64,000 bases of DNA from an uncultured bacterium. GTDB taxonomy: Bacteria; Bacteroidota; Bacteroidia; Bacteroidales; Bacteroidaceae. The notes beneath the pieces were generated by a model. It was given only the letters and a program-made list of their open reading frames with translations, did no database searches and was not told the DNA's origin. Both the position numbers and the translations under genes were made by a program. Shown here one piece after another: positions 7,818 through 17,187 of the stretch (its first letter is position 1; each line of letters begins with the position of its first letter). The stretch lies in NCBI GenBank assembly GCA_905216025.1, contig CAJMSE010000011.1:47809-111808 (forward strand), written 5' to 3'.

Positions 7818-10664
7818 ATGCAACTGAATAGATTTCTAAAGAAGACCTTGCTCCTGTCAGTACTCTTGCTGTCCATGACAGTGAGTGCAGGCAAGAGGCC
7901 GGGAACAGGCAGCAAACCGAAGTTCTCCGGATACCTGTTCGCTTATTTCGAGGGAAGCGGCGACAGACAGGAACACCTGCGCTTTGCCATCAGCGAGAAC
8001 GCTAAGGACTGGTATGCACTCAACGGTAACCGGCCTGTCATCGCCAGCGACAGCATCAGTACGAGCGGCGGCATCAGAGACCCGCATATCCTGCGTGGTG
8101 AGGATGGGTGCTACTATATCGTGGCCACCGACATGAACACTGTGAAGAACGGATGGAAAGACAATCCCGGTATAGTCTTGATGAAGTCGGACGACCTTAT
8201 AAACTGGACTCATTCCAAGATTGTCCTCAAGACAGACTATGCTGAGAAGTTCAGCGATGCCTATTGGGTGTGGGCCCCTCAGACCATCTACGACCGCAAG
8301 GCAAGGAAGTACATGATTTATTTCACCTTGCAGCGCACCGGCGACGGACGTAAGAGTCTTGTCACCTACTACGCCTATGCGAACAAGGATTTCACCGGCT
8401 TTGAAAGCGAGCCGAAAGTGCTTTTCAATGCCAAGTACGGCTGCATAGACAACGATATCATCGAGCGCAACGGCGTTTTCCACATGTTCTACAAGGGAAA
8501 CATCAAGGATGCATCCGGGAAGGAGATAAAGAACGGCATACAGCAGGCCACGGCAAAGAGTCTGAAAGGACCGTGGAAGGAAGACTTCAGGTTCATTGAC
8601 GCCTATGCAGACAGCAGGACCGGCGTCGAGGGTTCCGGCGTGTTCAAGCTCAACGACCGCGACGAGTACATACTGATGTACGACCTCTATGGCTCCGGCA
8701 GGTATGAATATCAGACTTCCAAGGACCTCAACACCTTCAGTGCAAAGCCTGAGACATTCCGCAAGGACTTCTTCCCGCGCCACGGCACCGTGTGCTCCGT
8801 CACCATGGAAGAGATGGAACGCCTGCAGCAGAAATGGGGGTATGTGCTGAAGCGCGACCTCGTGGCTAAGGGAAATCCCCTGTTTACGGATATATACACC
8901 GCCGACCCGGCAGTGCTTGTGGCCCGTGACACCCTGTGGCTCTTTACCGGTCACGACGCCGACGGCAACCATAGCGGCTACGAGATGCATGACTGGAAGG
9001 TCTTTTCTACAACAGACATGAAGCACTGGACGCAATATCCGACACCGCTGAGGGTCGCCGACTTCAAGTGGGCGACGAGCAAGCAGGCCTATGCCGGACA
9101 CGTGGCGGAGCGCAACGGCAAGTATTACTGGTATGTGTCGACCAACTGGTGCGGCATCGGCGTGGCTGTCAGCGACAAGATTACAGGCCCTTACCATGAT
9201 GCGCTGGGCAAGCCGCTGCTGACCAACGGTGACTGTTTCGACTCAAAACACAGCTGGGCCTGCATCGACCCCGCAATATTCATCGACGACGACAATACAC
9301 CTTATATTATATGGGGCAACGGACAATGCTACATCGCGAGGCTCAAAGACAGCATGACGGAGATTGACGGCAGTGTCAGGCGGATTGATGTCGGCACGGA
9401 GTTCCCGTTCACAGAGGCGCCATGGGTGCATAAGCATGACGGCAAGTACTATCTCACGTACGCCTCGGGGTGGCCGGAGAAGATAGCGTATGCCATGGCA
9501 GACGACCTGATGGGCAAGTGGACACCGAAGGGAATCATCAGCGATATCGCCGGCAACAGCAATACGACACACCCCGCAGTCGTCAACTACAACGACCAGT
9601 GGATATTCTTCTCGCACAACGGCGCGCTCCATGACGGCGGAAGCTATAAGCGCAGCGTGATAGCCGAGCCGATGGCATACAATGCCGACGGTACTATCCG
9701 CCCCATACCGCCCACGGTTAAGGGGGCCGTAGCCCAGGGAAATCCCGTGCTGCCGGGCTTCCATGCCGACCCGGAGATTCTCTATTCCGAAAAGACAGGC
9801 AAGTATTACATCTATTCAACCACCGACGGGAAGCCGGGATGGGGTGGATATAAGTATTATGTCTACTCGTCGGCAGACATGAAGGAGTGGAAAAACGAGG
9901 GCGTGGCGCTTGATGCCAAGAACGGCCAGGTGAGCTGGGCGGACGGCAATCTGTGGGCACCCGCTGCCGTGGAGGTGAAGCAGAAGAACGGCAGATATAA
10001 GTATTATCTGTATTTCAGTGCCCAGCCGGCCGCCGGCGGAGGAAAGCAGATAGGCGTGGCAGTATCCGATTCGCCCGTAGGACCCTTTACCGACCTCGGC
10101 CGGCCGCTGCTGGCGAAGAACCATCCGGGCTGCAACGGCCAGCTCATTGACGTGGACGTGTTCGTCGACCCGGTGTCGGGCAAGCCGTATCTATATTGGG
10201 GTAACGGATTTATGGCCGGTGCCGAGCTGGACCGGGATATGACCACGGTCAGGGATGAGACAGTGCAGGTGATGACCCCGGAGGGCGGAAGCCTGAGAGA
10301 CTATGCCTACCGTGAGGCGCCATACGTGTTCTACCGCAATGGCCTTTACTACTTCATGTGGTCTGTCGACGATACCGGCGCAGCCAACTACCATGTGGCC
10401 TACGGCACGTCGAAGAGCCCGCTCGGACCCATCGAGGTGGCCAAGGACCCGATAGTACTGATTCAGAACCCGCAGCTGGATATCTACGGAACGGCACACA
10501 ATGCCGTCGTCCAAAAGCCCGGCACAGACGAATGGTATATCGTATACCACCGTATCAACAAGGATTACATACATTTCCAGCCCGGCGTGCATCGCGAAGT
10601 GTGCATCGACAGGATGGAATTCAATGCCGACGGTACAATAAAGAGGGTCGTCCCCACGAGATAA
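7818..10664 (+). CDS. Secreted protein with three tandem GH43-like beta-propeller modules
   Basis: 948 residues with signal peptide MQLNRFLKKTLLLSVLLLSMTVSAG. Three five-bladed GH43 modules follow each other. Module A is about 35-340, with candidate catalytic D88 (GIRDPHIL), D211 (GCIDNDII) and E271 (GVEGSGVF). Module B is about 350-640, with D363 (TADPAVLV), D484 (CIDPAIFID) and E533 (TEAPWV). Module C is about 642-948, with D651 (HADPEIL), D778 (LIDVDVFVDP) and E833 (REAPYVFY). Each keeps an Asp/Asp/Glu set, so all three may be active. GH43 enzymes act on arabinan, xylan and arabinoxylan side chains. GH43 proteins usually have one module, sometimes two. No other polysaccharide-utilisation genes (SusC/D) adjoin it. 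Confidence 0.88.
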   Translation: MQLNRFLKKTLLLSVLLLSMTVSAGKRPGTGSKPKFSGYLFAYFEGSGDRQEHLRFAISENAKDWYALNGNRPVIASDSISTSGGIRDPHILRGEDGCYYIVATDMNTVKNGWKDNPGIVLMKSDDLINWTHSKIVLKTDYAEKFSDAYWVWAPQTIYDRKARKYMIYFTLQRTGDGRKSLVTYYAYANKDFTGFESEPKVLFNAKYGCIDNDIIERNGVFHMFYKGNIKDASGKEIKNGIQQATAKSLKGPWKEDFRFIDAYADSRTGVEGSGVFKLNDRDEYILMYDLYGSGRYEYQTSKDLNTFSAKPETFRKDFFPRHGTVCSVTMEEMERLQQKWGYVLKRDLVAKGNPLFTDIYTADPAVLVARDTLWLFTGHDADGNHSGYEMHDWKVFSTTDMKHWTQYPTPLRVADFKWATSKQAYAGHVAERNGKYYWYVSTNWCGIGVAVSDKITGPYHDALGKPLLTNGDCFDSKHSWACIDPAIFIDDDNTPYIIWGNGQCYIARLKDSMTEIDGSVRRIDVGTEFPFTEAPWVHKHDGKYYLTYASGWPEKIAYAMADDLMGKWTPKGIISDIAGNSNTTHPAVVNYNDQWIFFSHNGALHDGGSYKRSVIAEPMAYNADGTIRPIPPTVKGAVAQGNPVLPGFHADPEILYSEKTGKYYIYSTTDGKPGWGGYKYYVYSSADMKEWKNEGVALDAKNGQVSWADGNLWAPAAVEVKQKNGRYKYYLYFSAQPAAGGGKQIGVAVSDSPVGPFTDLGRPLLAKNHPGCNGQLIDVDVFVDPVSGKPYLYWGNGFMAGAELDRDMTTVRDETVQVMTPEGGSLRDYAYREAPYVFYRNGLYYFMWSVDDTGAANYHVAYGTSKSPLGPIEVAKDPIVLIQNPQLDIYGTAHNAVVQKPGTDEWYIVYHRINKDYIHFQPGVHREVCIDRMEFNADGTIKRVVPTR

Positions 10665-10760
10665 AATACTGCCGGCAGGACCGGGTTCAGGGTGAATCTG
10701 ATTCCCGCCGGCGGATGAGAACAAGGTAATGATAAGACAATAATAATGTATTAAACAGAT

Positions 10761-12065
10761 ATGGACGCTAAAGATAAGGAATATAAGATGGTTTCCGGTT
10801 GCTGCCGCGGACTGTGCAAGAACGCGGTCGGACGGCAGGACAGGCAGCTGAACACATACGACTGGCTTGCCGACGTGCCCGGAAACACCGACGATACGGA
10901 CCTCGTCGAGGTGCAGTTCAAGCACACTCGCAAGGGATACTACCACAACGTGAACAAGCTCGAGCTGAAGAAGGGCGACATCGTGGCCGTGGAGGCAAGC
11001 CCGGGACACGACATCGGCGTGGTCACGCTGACCGGACGACTCGTCAAGATGCAGATAAAGAAGGCCAACCTGCGCTCTGCCGACGAGATAAAGAAGGTGT
11101 ACCGCATTGCCCGACCAGTGGATATGGACAAGTATCGCGAGGCCAAGAGCCGCGAGCACGCCACGATGATAGAGAGCCGCCAGATAGCCAAGCGCCTCGG
11201 ACTGAAGATGAAGATAGGCGACGTGGAGTATCAGGGCGACTGCAACAAGGCCATCTTCTACTACATCGCCGACGAGCGCGTAGACTTCCGTCAGCTCATC
11301 AAGGTGCTGGCAGAGACGTTCCATGTGCGCATCGAGATGAAGCAGATAGGTGCGCGGCAGGAGGCCGGGCGCATCGGCGGCACGGGGCCTTGCGGCCGCG
11401 AGCTGTGCTGCGCCACGTGGATGAAGAACTTTGTGAGCGTGAACACCAACTCGGCACGCTTCCAGGACATATCGCTCAACCCGCAGAAGCTGGCCGGAAT
11501 GTGTGCCAAGCTGAAGTGCTGCCTCAACTATGAGGTGGACAACTATGTCGAGGCCGGCCGCCGCCTGCCCAGCAAGGAGGTCGTGCTGCAGACCATGGAT
11601 GCCGACTACTACCTGTTCAAGACCGACGTTCTGGCCGGGATGGTGACCTATTCGACAGACAAGGGCATACCCTCGAATCTTGAGGTGATAAGCGCGGAGC
11701 GTGCCAAGGCCGTCATCGAGATGAACCGCCGCGGCGAGAAGCCCCTCTCGCTTCAGGAGGACGGCAAGCAGAAGGAGACGGCCAAGCCCGTCGACCTGCT
11801 GGCCGGCGAGAGCATCTCACGCTTCGACAAGGCGAAGAAAAAGAAGCGCCCGGGCAAGCGCGGTCCGCGCTCCGAGGGCAGCGGAGAGCAGGGGGCGCGG
11901 CGTGCCGCCGGCGAGCAGCGCAGTCAGACACGGCCTGAAGGCGAGGCACAGGCGGCTCAGGATCGGCCGGCAGGCGAGCGCCGCAAGGGTCAGCAGCGCG
12001 GGCAGAACCGCCGCCAGGGAGGCCGTCCGCCGAGAAACAACCAGCAGAAGGATGGCAAGGAGTAA
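10761..12065 (+). CDS. ricT: RicT/PSP1-domain protein
   Basis: 434 residues. The PSP1 C-terminal-type domain (about residues 100-200) is followed by the conserved cysteine segments GPCGRELCC and CAKLKCCLNYE, and an N-terminal CCRGLCK (C14, C15, C19). In Bacillus RicT joins RicA and RicF in an Fe-S complex that affects RNase Y and phosphorelay; the role in Bacteroidetes is unproven. The last ~90 residues are a low-complexity Arg/Gly/Gln/Lys tail, possibly RNA-binding (inference). The stop overlaps the start of gldH by 14 nt, an order conserved in Bacteroidales. Confidence 0.9.
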   Translation: MDAKDKEYKMVSGCCRGLCKNAVGRQDRQLNTYDWLADVPGNTDDTDLVEVQFKHTRKGYYHNVNKLELKKGDIVAVEASPGHDIGVVTLTGRLVKMQIKKANLRSADEIKKVYRIARPVDMDKYREAKSREHATMIESRQIAKRLGLKMKIGDVEYQGDCNKAIFYYIADERVDFRQLIKVLAETFHVRIEMKQIGARQEAGRIGGTGPCGRELCCATWMKNFVSVNTNSARFQDISLNPQKLAGMCAKLKCCLNYEVDNYVEAGRRLPSKEVVLQTMDADYYLFKTDVLAGMVTYSTDKGIPSNLEVISAERAKAVIEMNRRGEKPLSLQEDGKQKETAKPVDLLAGESISRFDKAKKKKRPGKRGPRSEGSGEQGARRAAGEQRSQTRPEGEAQAAQDRPAGERRKGQQRGQNRRQGGRPPRNNQQKDGKE

Positions 12066-12591
12066 GATTCAGAACATATTAACGGTGCTTACGGTTGCAG
12101 CGGCGATGGCGTCGTGCAACCGTAACACTGTTTTTTACCGTTACGACCATACGCCGGTGGCGGGGTGGGAGAAGAACGACACGCTGACGTTCGACGTCAG
12201 TCCGGTGCCCCGTGCGGGCAGCTACAGGGAGGAGATAGGTCTCCGCATCAACGGCTCATACCCCTTCACGGGGCTCTGCCTCATAGTGGAGCAGACCATA
12301 TACCCCTCGGGCGTGAGCGTCAGCGACACGCTGAACTGCCGCCTTATCGATGCCGACGGCACGGTGCGGGGCCGCGGCGTGAGCTATTACCAGTACAGCT
12401 TCCACCTCACCGACATGCGGCTCGAGCAGGGCGACTCGCTCCACGTCTGCGTGCGGCATAACATGAAGCGCGAGATTCTCCCCGGAATATCAGACATTGG
12501 CCTGCGCGTGGTCTCAGTTGCGCGTGAGGTTGCGGCCGGCGTCGATGCGCAGGAAGATGAAAAGGAGGAACGTGAAGCCCCACAGCGATGA
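12052..12591 (+). CDS. gldH: GldH gliding-motility-type lipoprotein
   Basis: 179 residues. Lipobox at AAMAS-C22 marks it as a lipoprotein. The body has the GldH pattern: VFYRYDHTPVAGWEKNDTLTF, LRINGSYPF, a long beta region, and the end motif ILPGISDIGLRV. GldH is required for gliding in Flavobacterium and accompanies type IX secretion. The start (MARSKIQ) overlaps ricT by 14 nt. After the conserved GLRV the frame runs 27 codons further, so its 3' end overlaps the convergent rodA by 78 bp. This tail (Glu/Asp/Lys/Arg-rich) is translated from the complement of the rodA C terminus. Confidence 0.87.
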   Translation: MARSKIQNILTVLTVAAAMASCNRNTVFYRYDHTPVAGWEKNDTLTFDVSPVPRAGSYREEIGLRINGSYPFTGLCLIVEQTIYPSGVSVSDTLNCRLIDADGTVRGRGVSYYQYSFHLTDMRLEQGDSLHVCVRHNMKREILPGISDIGLRVVSVAREVAAGVDAQEDEKEEREAPQR

Positions 12592-13983
12592 GCCGCCGTA
12601 GCTGAAGAAAGGCAGCGGGATGCCGATGACCGGGGTCAGTCCGAGCACCATTCCAACGTTGATGAACACGTGGAAGAGGAATATCGACAGCACTGAATAG
12701 CCGTAGACGCGCCCGAAGCGGAACGGCTGACGCTCGGCAAGATGAATCAGCCGCAGGATGAGCGCCAGGAAAAGTACGAGCACCGCCGTGGAGCCGAGGA
12801 AGCCTTCCTCCTCTCCCACGGTGCAGAATATGAAGTCGGTGTCCTGCTCCGGCACGAACTTGAGCTTCGTCTGCGTACCTTGCAGGAATCCCTTGCCCTC
12901 TATTCCGCCCGAGCCGATGGCTATCTCGCTCTGGTGGACGTTATACCCCGCTCCGGCGAGGTCTTCCTCGAGGCCGAGCAGCACGTTGATGCGCACGCGC
13001 TGGTGGTGCTCCATGACGTTGTTCAGCACGTGGTCGGCAGAGTAGAAGAAGGCCATCGAGCCGAGTGCGAATATTATTATAAGGAAGTAGTTGCGTATGC
13101 GGGTGCCGAGCGCGCGCCACAGGAGCATGCCCGTCATGACGGCGCTCAGCGTCAGCTGCACCCACACGATGTCGAACGGTATCACATATTTCGAGAAGAG
13201 CAGCGCCACCGCAGTGCCGCCCGTGCATGCCGCGAGAATCTGCCACATCACCTTCCGCTCCTTGCAGTAGATTCCCACCATGGCCGCCGTGAACACCTGC
13301 ACGAGCAGCAGCACGGTGAACTTACCCACAGAGGTGGGCGTGTCCCACAGCATCGTATCCTCATACCTTATTCCCACTACGAAGTAGACCACGGCCGCGA
13401 CGCCCGTGAAGAGCACGCTGCCCGGCATGCCCTCGCGGTAGAACATGAGGAAGAAGGCGAGGTAGACGAGTGCCGAGCCCGTCTCGCGCTGCAGGATGAT
13501 GAAGACCATCGGGGTGAGTATTATGGCAAGCGTGGCGGCAAAGTGCTTCCACTTGTGTATGCTGTAGCCGTATGCGCTCATGAACTTGGCCAGCGCAAGG
13601 GCCGTGGCGAACTTGGCGAACTCGGCCGGCTGGAGACGCAGCGGGCCGAGCACGAGCCACGAGCGCGAGCCCTTTATCTGGTGGGGGTTGAATATCGTGG
13701 CGAAGAGCAGCAGGAGAAGGGCCGCGTAGATGATGTAGGCGAACGTGTCGTAAAACCTGTCGTCAAGCATCAGCAGCACGAAGCCGAGGCATATCGACGT
13801 GCCTATCCACACTATCTGCATGCCCGAACGTGTGTCGAGGCTGAAGATGTCGGTGTCTCCGTATGTGTAGCTTGCCCCGCAGACGCTTATCCATCCGAAG
13901 ATGAGCAGTGCGAGGTAGATGCCTATCGTCCACCAGTCGAGCGAGCGGAGAACGCCCGGCTGCTTACCTGTCGCTTGTGCCAT
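12514..13983 (-). CDS. rodA: RodA, peptidoglycan glycosyltransferase (SEDS)
   Basis: 489 residues, about ten membrane segments. SEDS family glycan polymerase of the cell-elongation machinery, acting with the PBP2 encoded just upstream. Seen: the long periplasmic loop with GYNVHQSEIAIGSGGIEGKG and FVPEQDTDFIFCTVGEEEGFLG, the SEDS signature, then a FINVGMVLGLTPVIGIPLPFFSYGGSS block. The start ATG at 13983 overlaps the PBP2 stop by 20 nt, showing translational coupling. It is the last gene of mreB-mreC-mreD-PBP2-rodA. The 3' end overlaps the convergent gldH. Confidence 0.95.
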   Translation of the reverse strand: MAQATGKQPGVLRSLDWWTIGIYLALLIFGWISVCGASYTYGDTDIFSLDTRSGMQIVWIGTSICLGFVLLMLDDRFYDTFAYIIYAALLLLLFATIFNPHQIKGSRSWLVLGPLRLQPAEFAKFATALALAKFMSAYGYSIHKWKHFAATLAIILTPMVFIILQRETGSALVYLAFFLMFYREGMPGSVLFTGVAAVVYFVVGIRYEDTMLWDTPTSVGKFTVLLLVQVFTAAMVGIYCKERKVMWQILAACTGGTAVALLFSKYVIPFDIVWVQLTLSAVMTGMLLWRALGTRIRNYFLIIIFALGSMAFFYSADHVLNNVMEHHQRVRINVLLGLEEDLAGAGYNVHQSEIAIGSGGIEGKGFLQGTQTKLKFVPEQDTDFIFCTVGEEEGFLGSTAVLVLFLALILRLIHLAERQPFRFGRVYGYSVLSIFLFHVFINVGMVLGLTPVIGIPLPFFSYGGSSLWGFTFLLFIFLRIDAGRNLTRN

Positions 13984-15805
13984 ACGCTATACGCTTATGC
14001 TGGAACTCTTCCGCTTTCTTTGCCGACGCTTCGGAGAGCTTCCCGTTAATATACTGTTCCATTATCAGTCCGCCCAACGGCACGCCGTAGTCGGCTCCCC
14101 AGCCGCCGTTCTCGACATACACGGCAACGGCAATCTTGGGGTTGTCCATGGGCGCAAAGCCCATGAATACGGAGTGGTCGTGGCCGCGGTTCTGTGCCGT
14201 TCCCGTCTTTCCGCACGCCACGAAGTCGTATGCGGCGAGGGCCCGGCAGGTGCCTCCGAGCACCGACGAGCGCATGCCCTGCACCACATAGTCGTATGCC
14301 CTGCGCCCCGCCATGGTGTAGTGGCGCCTCGTGTATGCGGTGTCGAGCGGCTCGCCCTCCACCTTGCGCACCACGTGAGGCACGTAGTAGTAGCCCCTGT
14401 TGGCGATGGTGGCCCCGAGGTTGGCAATCTGCAGTGGCGTGGCGTTCACCTCGCCCTGGCCTATCGAGATGCTTATCACCGTCAGACCGTTCCACGAGCC
14501 GCGGTAAGCCTTGTCGTAAAACTCGGCGTTCGGGATGAGGCCGCGCTTCTCGCCGGGCAGGTCTATGCCCAGTTTGTAGCCGAATCCCATGCTTACCATG
14601 TAGTCTCTCCATGTGTTCATGGCCGTCTGCACGTTGCCGTATTTCCGCTTGTTGCCTATCATGTGGTAGAGTCCCCAGCAGAAATAGGCGTTGCACGACG
14701 TGCTCAAGGCACCGACGATGGCTATCGGCGAGCTGTGGCCGTGGCATCCCACGTGCAGTCCGCGGTGGTAGAATCCGCGGTGGCAGGGGTATGCCGTTGC
14801 CGGACCGGTGACCCCCTCGTTGAGGAAAGTCAGTGCCTGCGTGGTCTTGAAGGTAGAGCCCGGCGGGTAGAGGCCCATGATGCTGCGGTTCAGCAGCGGC
14901 TTCCACGTGTCGCGCGTCAGCCGTGCGTGGTTCTTGCTGCGCATGCGGCCCGACATTATCCGCGGGTCGTATGTAGGCGAGGACACCATGCACAGCACCT
15001 CGCCTGTAGACGGCTCGATGGCCACGATGCTGCCAATCTTGCCCTCGAGGAGCCGTTCGCCCAGTGCCTGGAGCTTCAGGTCGATGCTCAGCGTGAGGTT
15101 CTTGCCCGGCACGGGACGCCTGTCGAGCGCCCCGTTCTGGTAGCTGCCCTGGATTCTTCCCCGGGCGTCGCGCAGCAGTATCTGCATCCCTTTCTCCCCG
15201 CGCAGCTGCTTCTCATATTTCTTCTCCACGCCGAGCTTGCCTATGTAGTCGCCCGGGATGTAGTAGTCGTCTTCCTCGATGTCGGCCGGCGACACCTCGG
15301 CAACGTCGCCGAGCACGTGCGCCGCATAGGGATACTGGTACTGCCGGATGCTGCGCCGCTGGATGTAGAAGCCCGGGAAGCGGTACATCTTCTCCTGGAA
15401 GATGCTGAACTCCGCCTCCGAGAGCTGGTTCATGAAGAGCTGCTGGGTGAATTGCGAGTAGCCGGGAGTGTTCTTTATCGTCTCCATGCGGCTCTCGAAA
15501 AACTCCCGTGTGATGTTCAGCGTCTTGCACAGCTCGGTCGTGTCGGTGCGTCCGCGGGCCTCCTTCATCACCACCATGATGTCGTATGCCGGCTGGTTGT
15601 ATACCAGCAGCTTGCCGTTGCGGTCGGTGATGACGCCGCGCGACGGGTATTCAATCTTCTTGAGGAAAGCGTTTGAGTCTGCGTTTTTCTTATAGTCGTC
15701 GCTCATTATCTGCAGGGTGAACAGCCTGATGATGTATATCACCACGATGGCCGTTGCCACTCCGGCAATGACAAAGCGCCTGTTTTCAAGTCCGTAGTCT
15801 TTCAC
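13964..15805 (-). CDS. mrdA: Penicillin-binding protein 2 (elongasome transpeptidase)
   Basis: 613 residues. One N-terminal membrane helix (about 11-33), a dimerisation domain opening with IEYPSRGVITDRNG, and the transpeptidase domain with S317-x-x-K320 (PPGSTFK), S370-C-N372 and a KTG motif (CGKTGTAQN) near residue 530. It cross-links peptidoglycan during elongation. The start is GTG at 15805, whose bases overlap the mreD stop as GTGA; the frame also stays open upstream to 15871 inside mreD, but that start would overlap mreD and has no family support. Its stop overlaps rodA. Confidence 0.93.
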   Translation of the reverse strand: MKDYGLENRRFVIAGVATAIVVIYIIRLFTLQIMSDDYKKNADSNAFLKKIEYPSRGVITDRNGKLLVYNQPAYDIMVVMKEARGRTDTTELCKTLNITREFFESRMETIKNTPGYSQFTQQLFMNQLSEAEFSIFQEKMYRFPGFYIQRRSIRQYQYPYAAHVLGDVAEVSPADIEEDDYYIPGDYIGKLGVEKKYEKQLRGEKGMQILLRDARGRIQGSYQNGALDRRPVPGKNLTLSIDLKLQALGERLLEGKIGSIVAIEPSTGEVLCMVSSPTYDPRIMSGRMRSKNHARLTRDTWKPLLNRSIMGLYPPGSTFKTTQALTFLNEGVTGPATAYPCHRGFYHRGLHVGCHGHSSPIAIVGALSTSCNAYFCWGLYHMIGNKRKYGNVQTAMNTWRDYMVSMGFGYKLGIDLPGEKRGLIPNAEFYDKAYRGSWNGLTVISISIGQGEVNATPLQIANLGATIANRGYYYVPHVVRKVEGEPLDTAYTRRHYTMAGRRAYDYVVQGMRSSVLGGTCRALAAYDFVACGKTGTAQNRGHDHSVFMGFAPMDNPKIAVAVYVENGGWGADYGVPLGGLIMEQYINGKLSEASAKKAEEFQHKRIAYGTSDR

Positions 15806-16302
15806 TTCTTTCTGACACTCTCTATAGTGAGAACCAAAATGGCCGTCAGCGCGGTGCTTCCGGCAATGCACTCAAGCCACTGCAGCCAGTTGAAGAAGTT
15901 GAAGGTCTCCAGCGTGAAGAAGAGCAGGCAGTACAGCAGTATCAGCGTTGCTGAGTAGAAGGAGAACTTCAGCGGCCCCAGTCCGGCGGCGGAGGGGCTC
16001 ATGTCTTCCGCGGCGTCGCGCGGGATGAAGAGGTTTAGGAAATAGGGTTGCACGGCTCCGATGAGCGTCAGCGAGGCCGACGCCACCCCGGGCGTGTTTG
16101 AGAACGTGTCGATGGAGAGTCCGAGCAGGAAGCACCACACGAGGATAGCCCACCGCGGGTAGTTGCGGGGGAATATCAGTGCGAAGTAGACATAAAGCAG
16201 CGGTGTGGCGCATCCGAAGAGATGGATGCGGTTGAGCACCAGCGCCTGCATCAGGCACAGGGCGATGAATATGCCGGTACGTTTTGCCAGGTCGATAGTC
16301 AT
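15802..16302 (-). CDS. mreD: MreD rod shape-determining membrane protein
   Basis: 166 residues, almost entirely hydrophobic, with about five membrane segments. It is weakly conserved between phyla, so the call rests on topology, length and position between mreC and PBP2. It is thought to bridge MreC to the elongation complex. The gene begins 12 nt after the mreC stop and ends in a GTGA overlap with the PBP2 gene. Confidence 0.9.
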   Translation of the reverse strand: MTIDLAKRTGIFIALCLMQALVLNRIHLFGCATPLLYVYFALIFPRNYPRWAILVWCFLLGLSIDTFSNTPGVASASLTLIGAVQPYFLNLFIPRDAAEDMSPSAAGLGPLKFSFYSATLILLYCLLFFTLETFNFFNWLQWLECIAGSTALTAILVLTIESVRKK

Positions 16303-16314
16303 GCTTTTTCGTTT

Positions 16315-17181
16315 TTATCTTCTCACGGTGTTCTGCACGGAGTCTCTTGCCGCATTGATGAGCAAGGCTTTCTCGGCGATGCTGCCGTCGCTGATGACGC
16401 ACACGTCGCGCAGGTTTCCGAAGTCGGTGGTGAGCTGAACCTTGAGCCTGTACGACAGGCCGTCGCGAGAGTTGTACACCTGCACTATCTTTCCCACGAG
16501 CACTCCCGGAGGGAATATCGACGAGTATCCGTTCGTCTCGACCCAGTCGCCTCGCTTGAAGTGGGCGTGCCTCGGGATGTCCTCCACGTAGGCGGAGCCG
16601 GAGTCGCCGCCGGTCCAGTGCAAGTAGCCGAAATATCCGCGGCCCCGTATGGCGCAGCTGATGCGCGACCGCGTGTTCAGTACCGGCAGCACCACCGTGT
16701 AGTGCTCGGACACGAGATAGGTCACCCCGACCACTCCCGTGCCGCATGCCACGCCCATGTCGGGCGTGATGCCGTCGGCCCGTCCGCGGTCTATCGTTAT
16801 CAGGTTGTCCTCCCTGTCGATGGAGTTGCTCACCACCTTGGCCGGTATCAGCTTGTAGCGGCTGAGCATGCGCAGCTCGCCGCTGCCGGTGTCGAGGCTG
16901 TCGCCCGTGGCTTCGGCATACAGTGCGGCCAGCTGGTTGACCTTGCGCTCGAGGTAGAAGTTGCGCAGGGTGAGTTCCTCGTTGACCCGTGTCAGAGAGA
17001 AAAACGACTCCACGGCAGCCTCCCACTCATAAATCTTGCCCGTCACGGCATTTGCCGACGACGTCCACACGCTGCTCTGGTAGCTGTTGTACCTGAACAG
17101 CAGCACGGCACTGACAATCTCGAGCGCCACGAATACAAACCAGTGATGGTGTCTGGTGAGGAACTCCAACAGGTTGCGCAT
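16315..17181 (-). CDS. mreC: MreC rod shape-determining protein
   Basis: 288 residues: a short N-terminal cytoplasmic piece, one membrane helix (about residues 12-30), a coiled-coil stretch around 60-90 (VNEELTLRNFYLERKVNQLAA begins it), and two beta-barrel domains containing IDRGRADGITPDMGVACG and GVLVGKIVQVY. MreC scaffolds PBP2 in the periplasm. It begins 6 nt after the mreB stop. Confidence 0.94.
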   Translation of the reverse strand: MRNLLEFLTRHHHWFVFVALEIVSAVLLFRYNSYQSSVWTSSANAVTGKIYEWEAAVESFFSLTRVNEELTLRNFYLERKVNQLAALYAEATGDSLDTGSGELRMLSRYKLIPAKVVSNSIDREDNLITIDRGRADGITPDMGVACGTGVVGVTYLVSEHYTVVLPVLNTRSRISCAIRGRGYFGYLHWTGGDSGSAYVEDIPRHAHFKRGDWVETNGYSSIFPPGVLVGKIVQVYNSRDGLSYRLKVQLTTDFGNLRDVCVISDGSIAEKALLINAARDSVQNTVRR

Positions 17182-17187
17182 ATCTTC

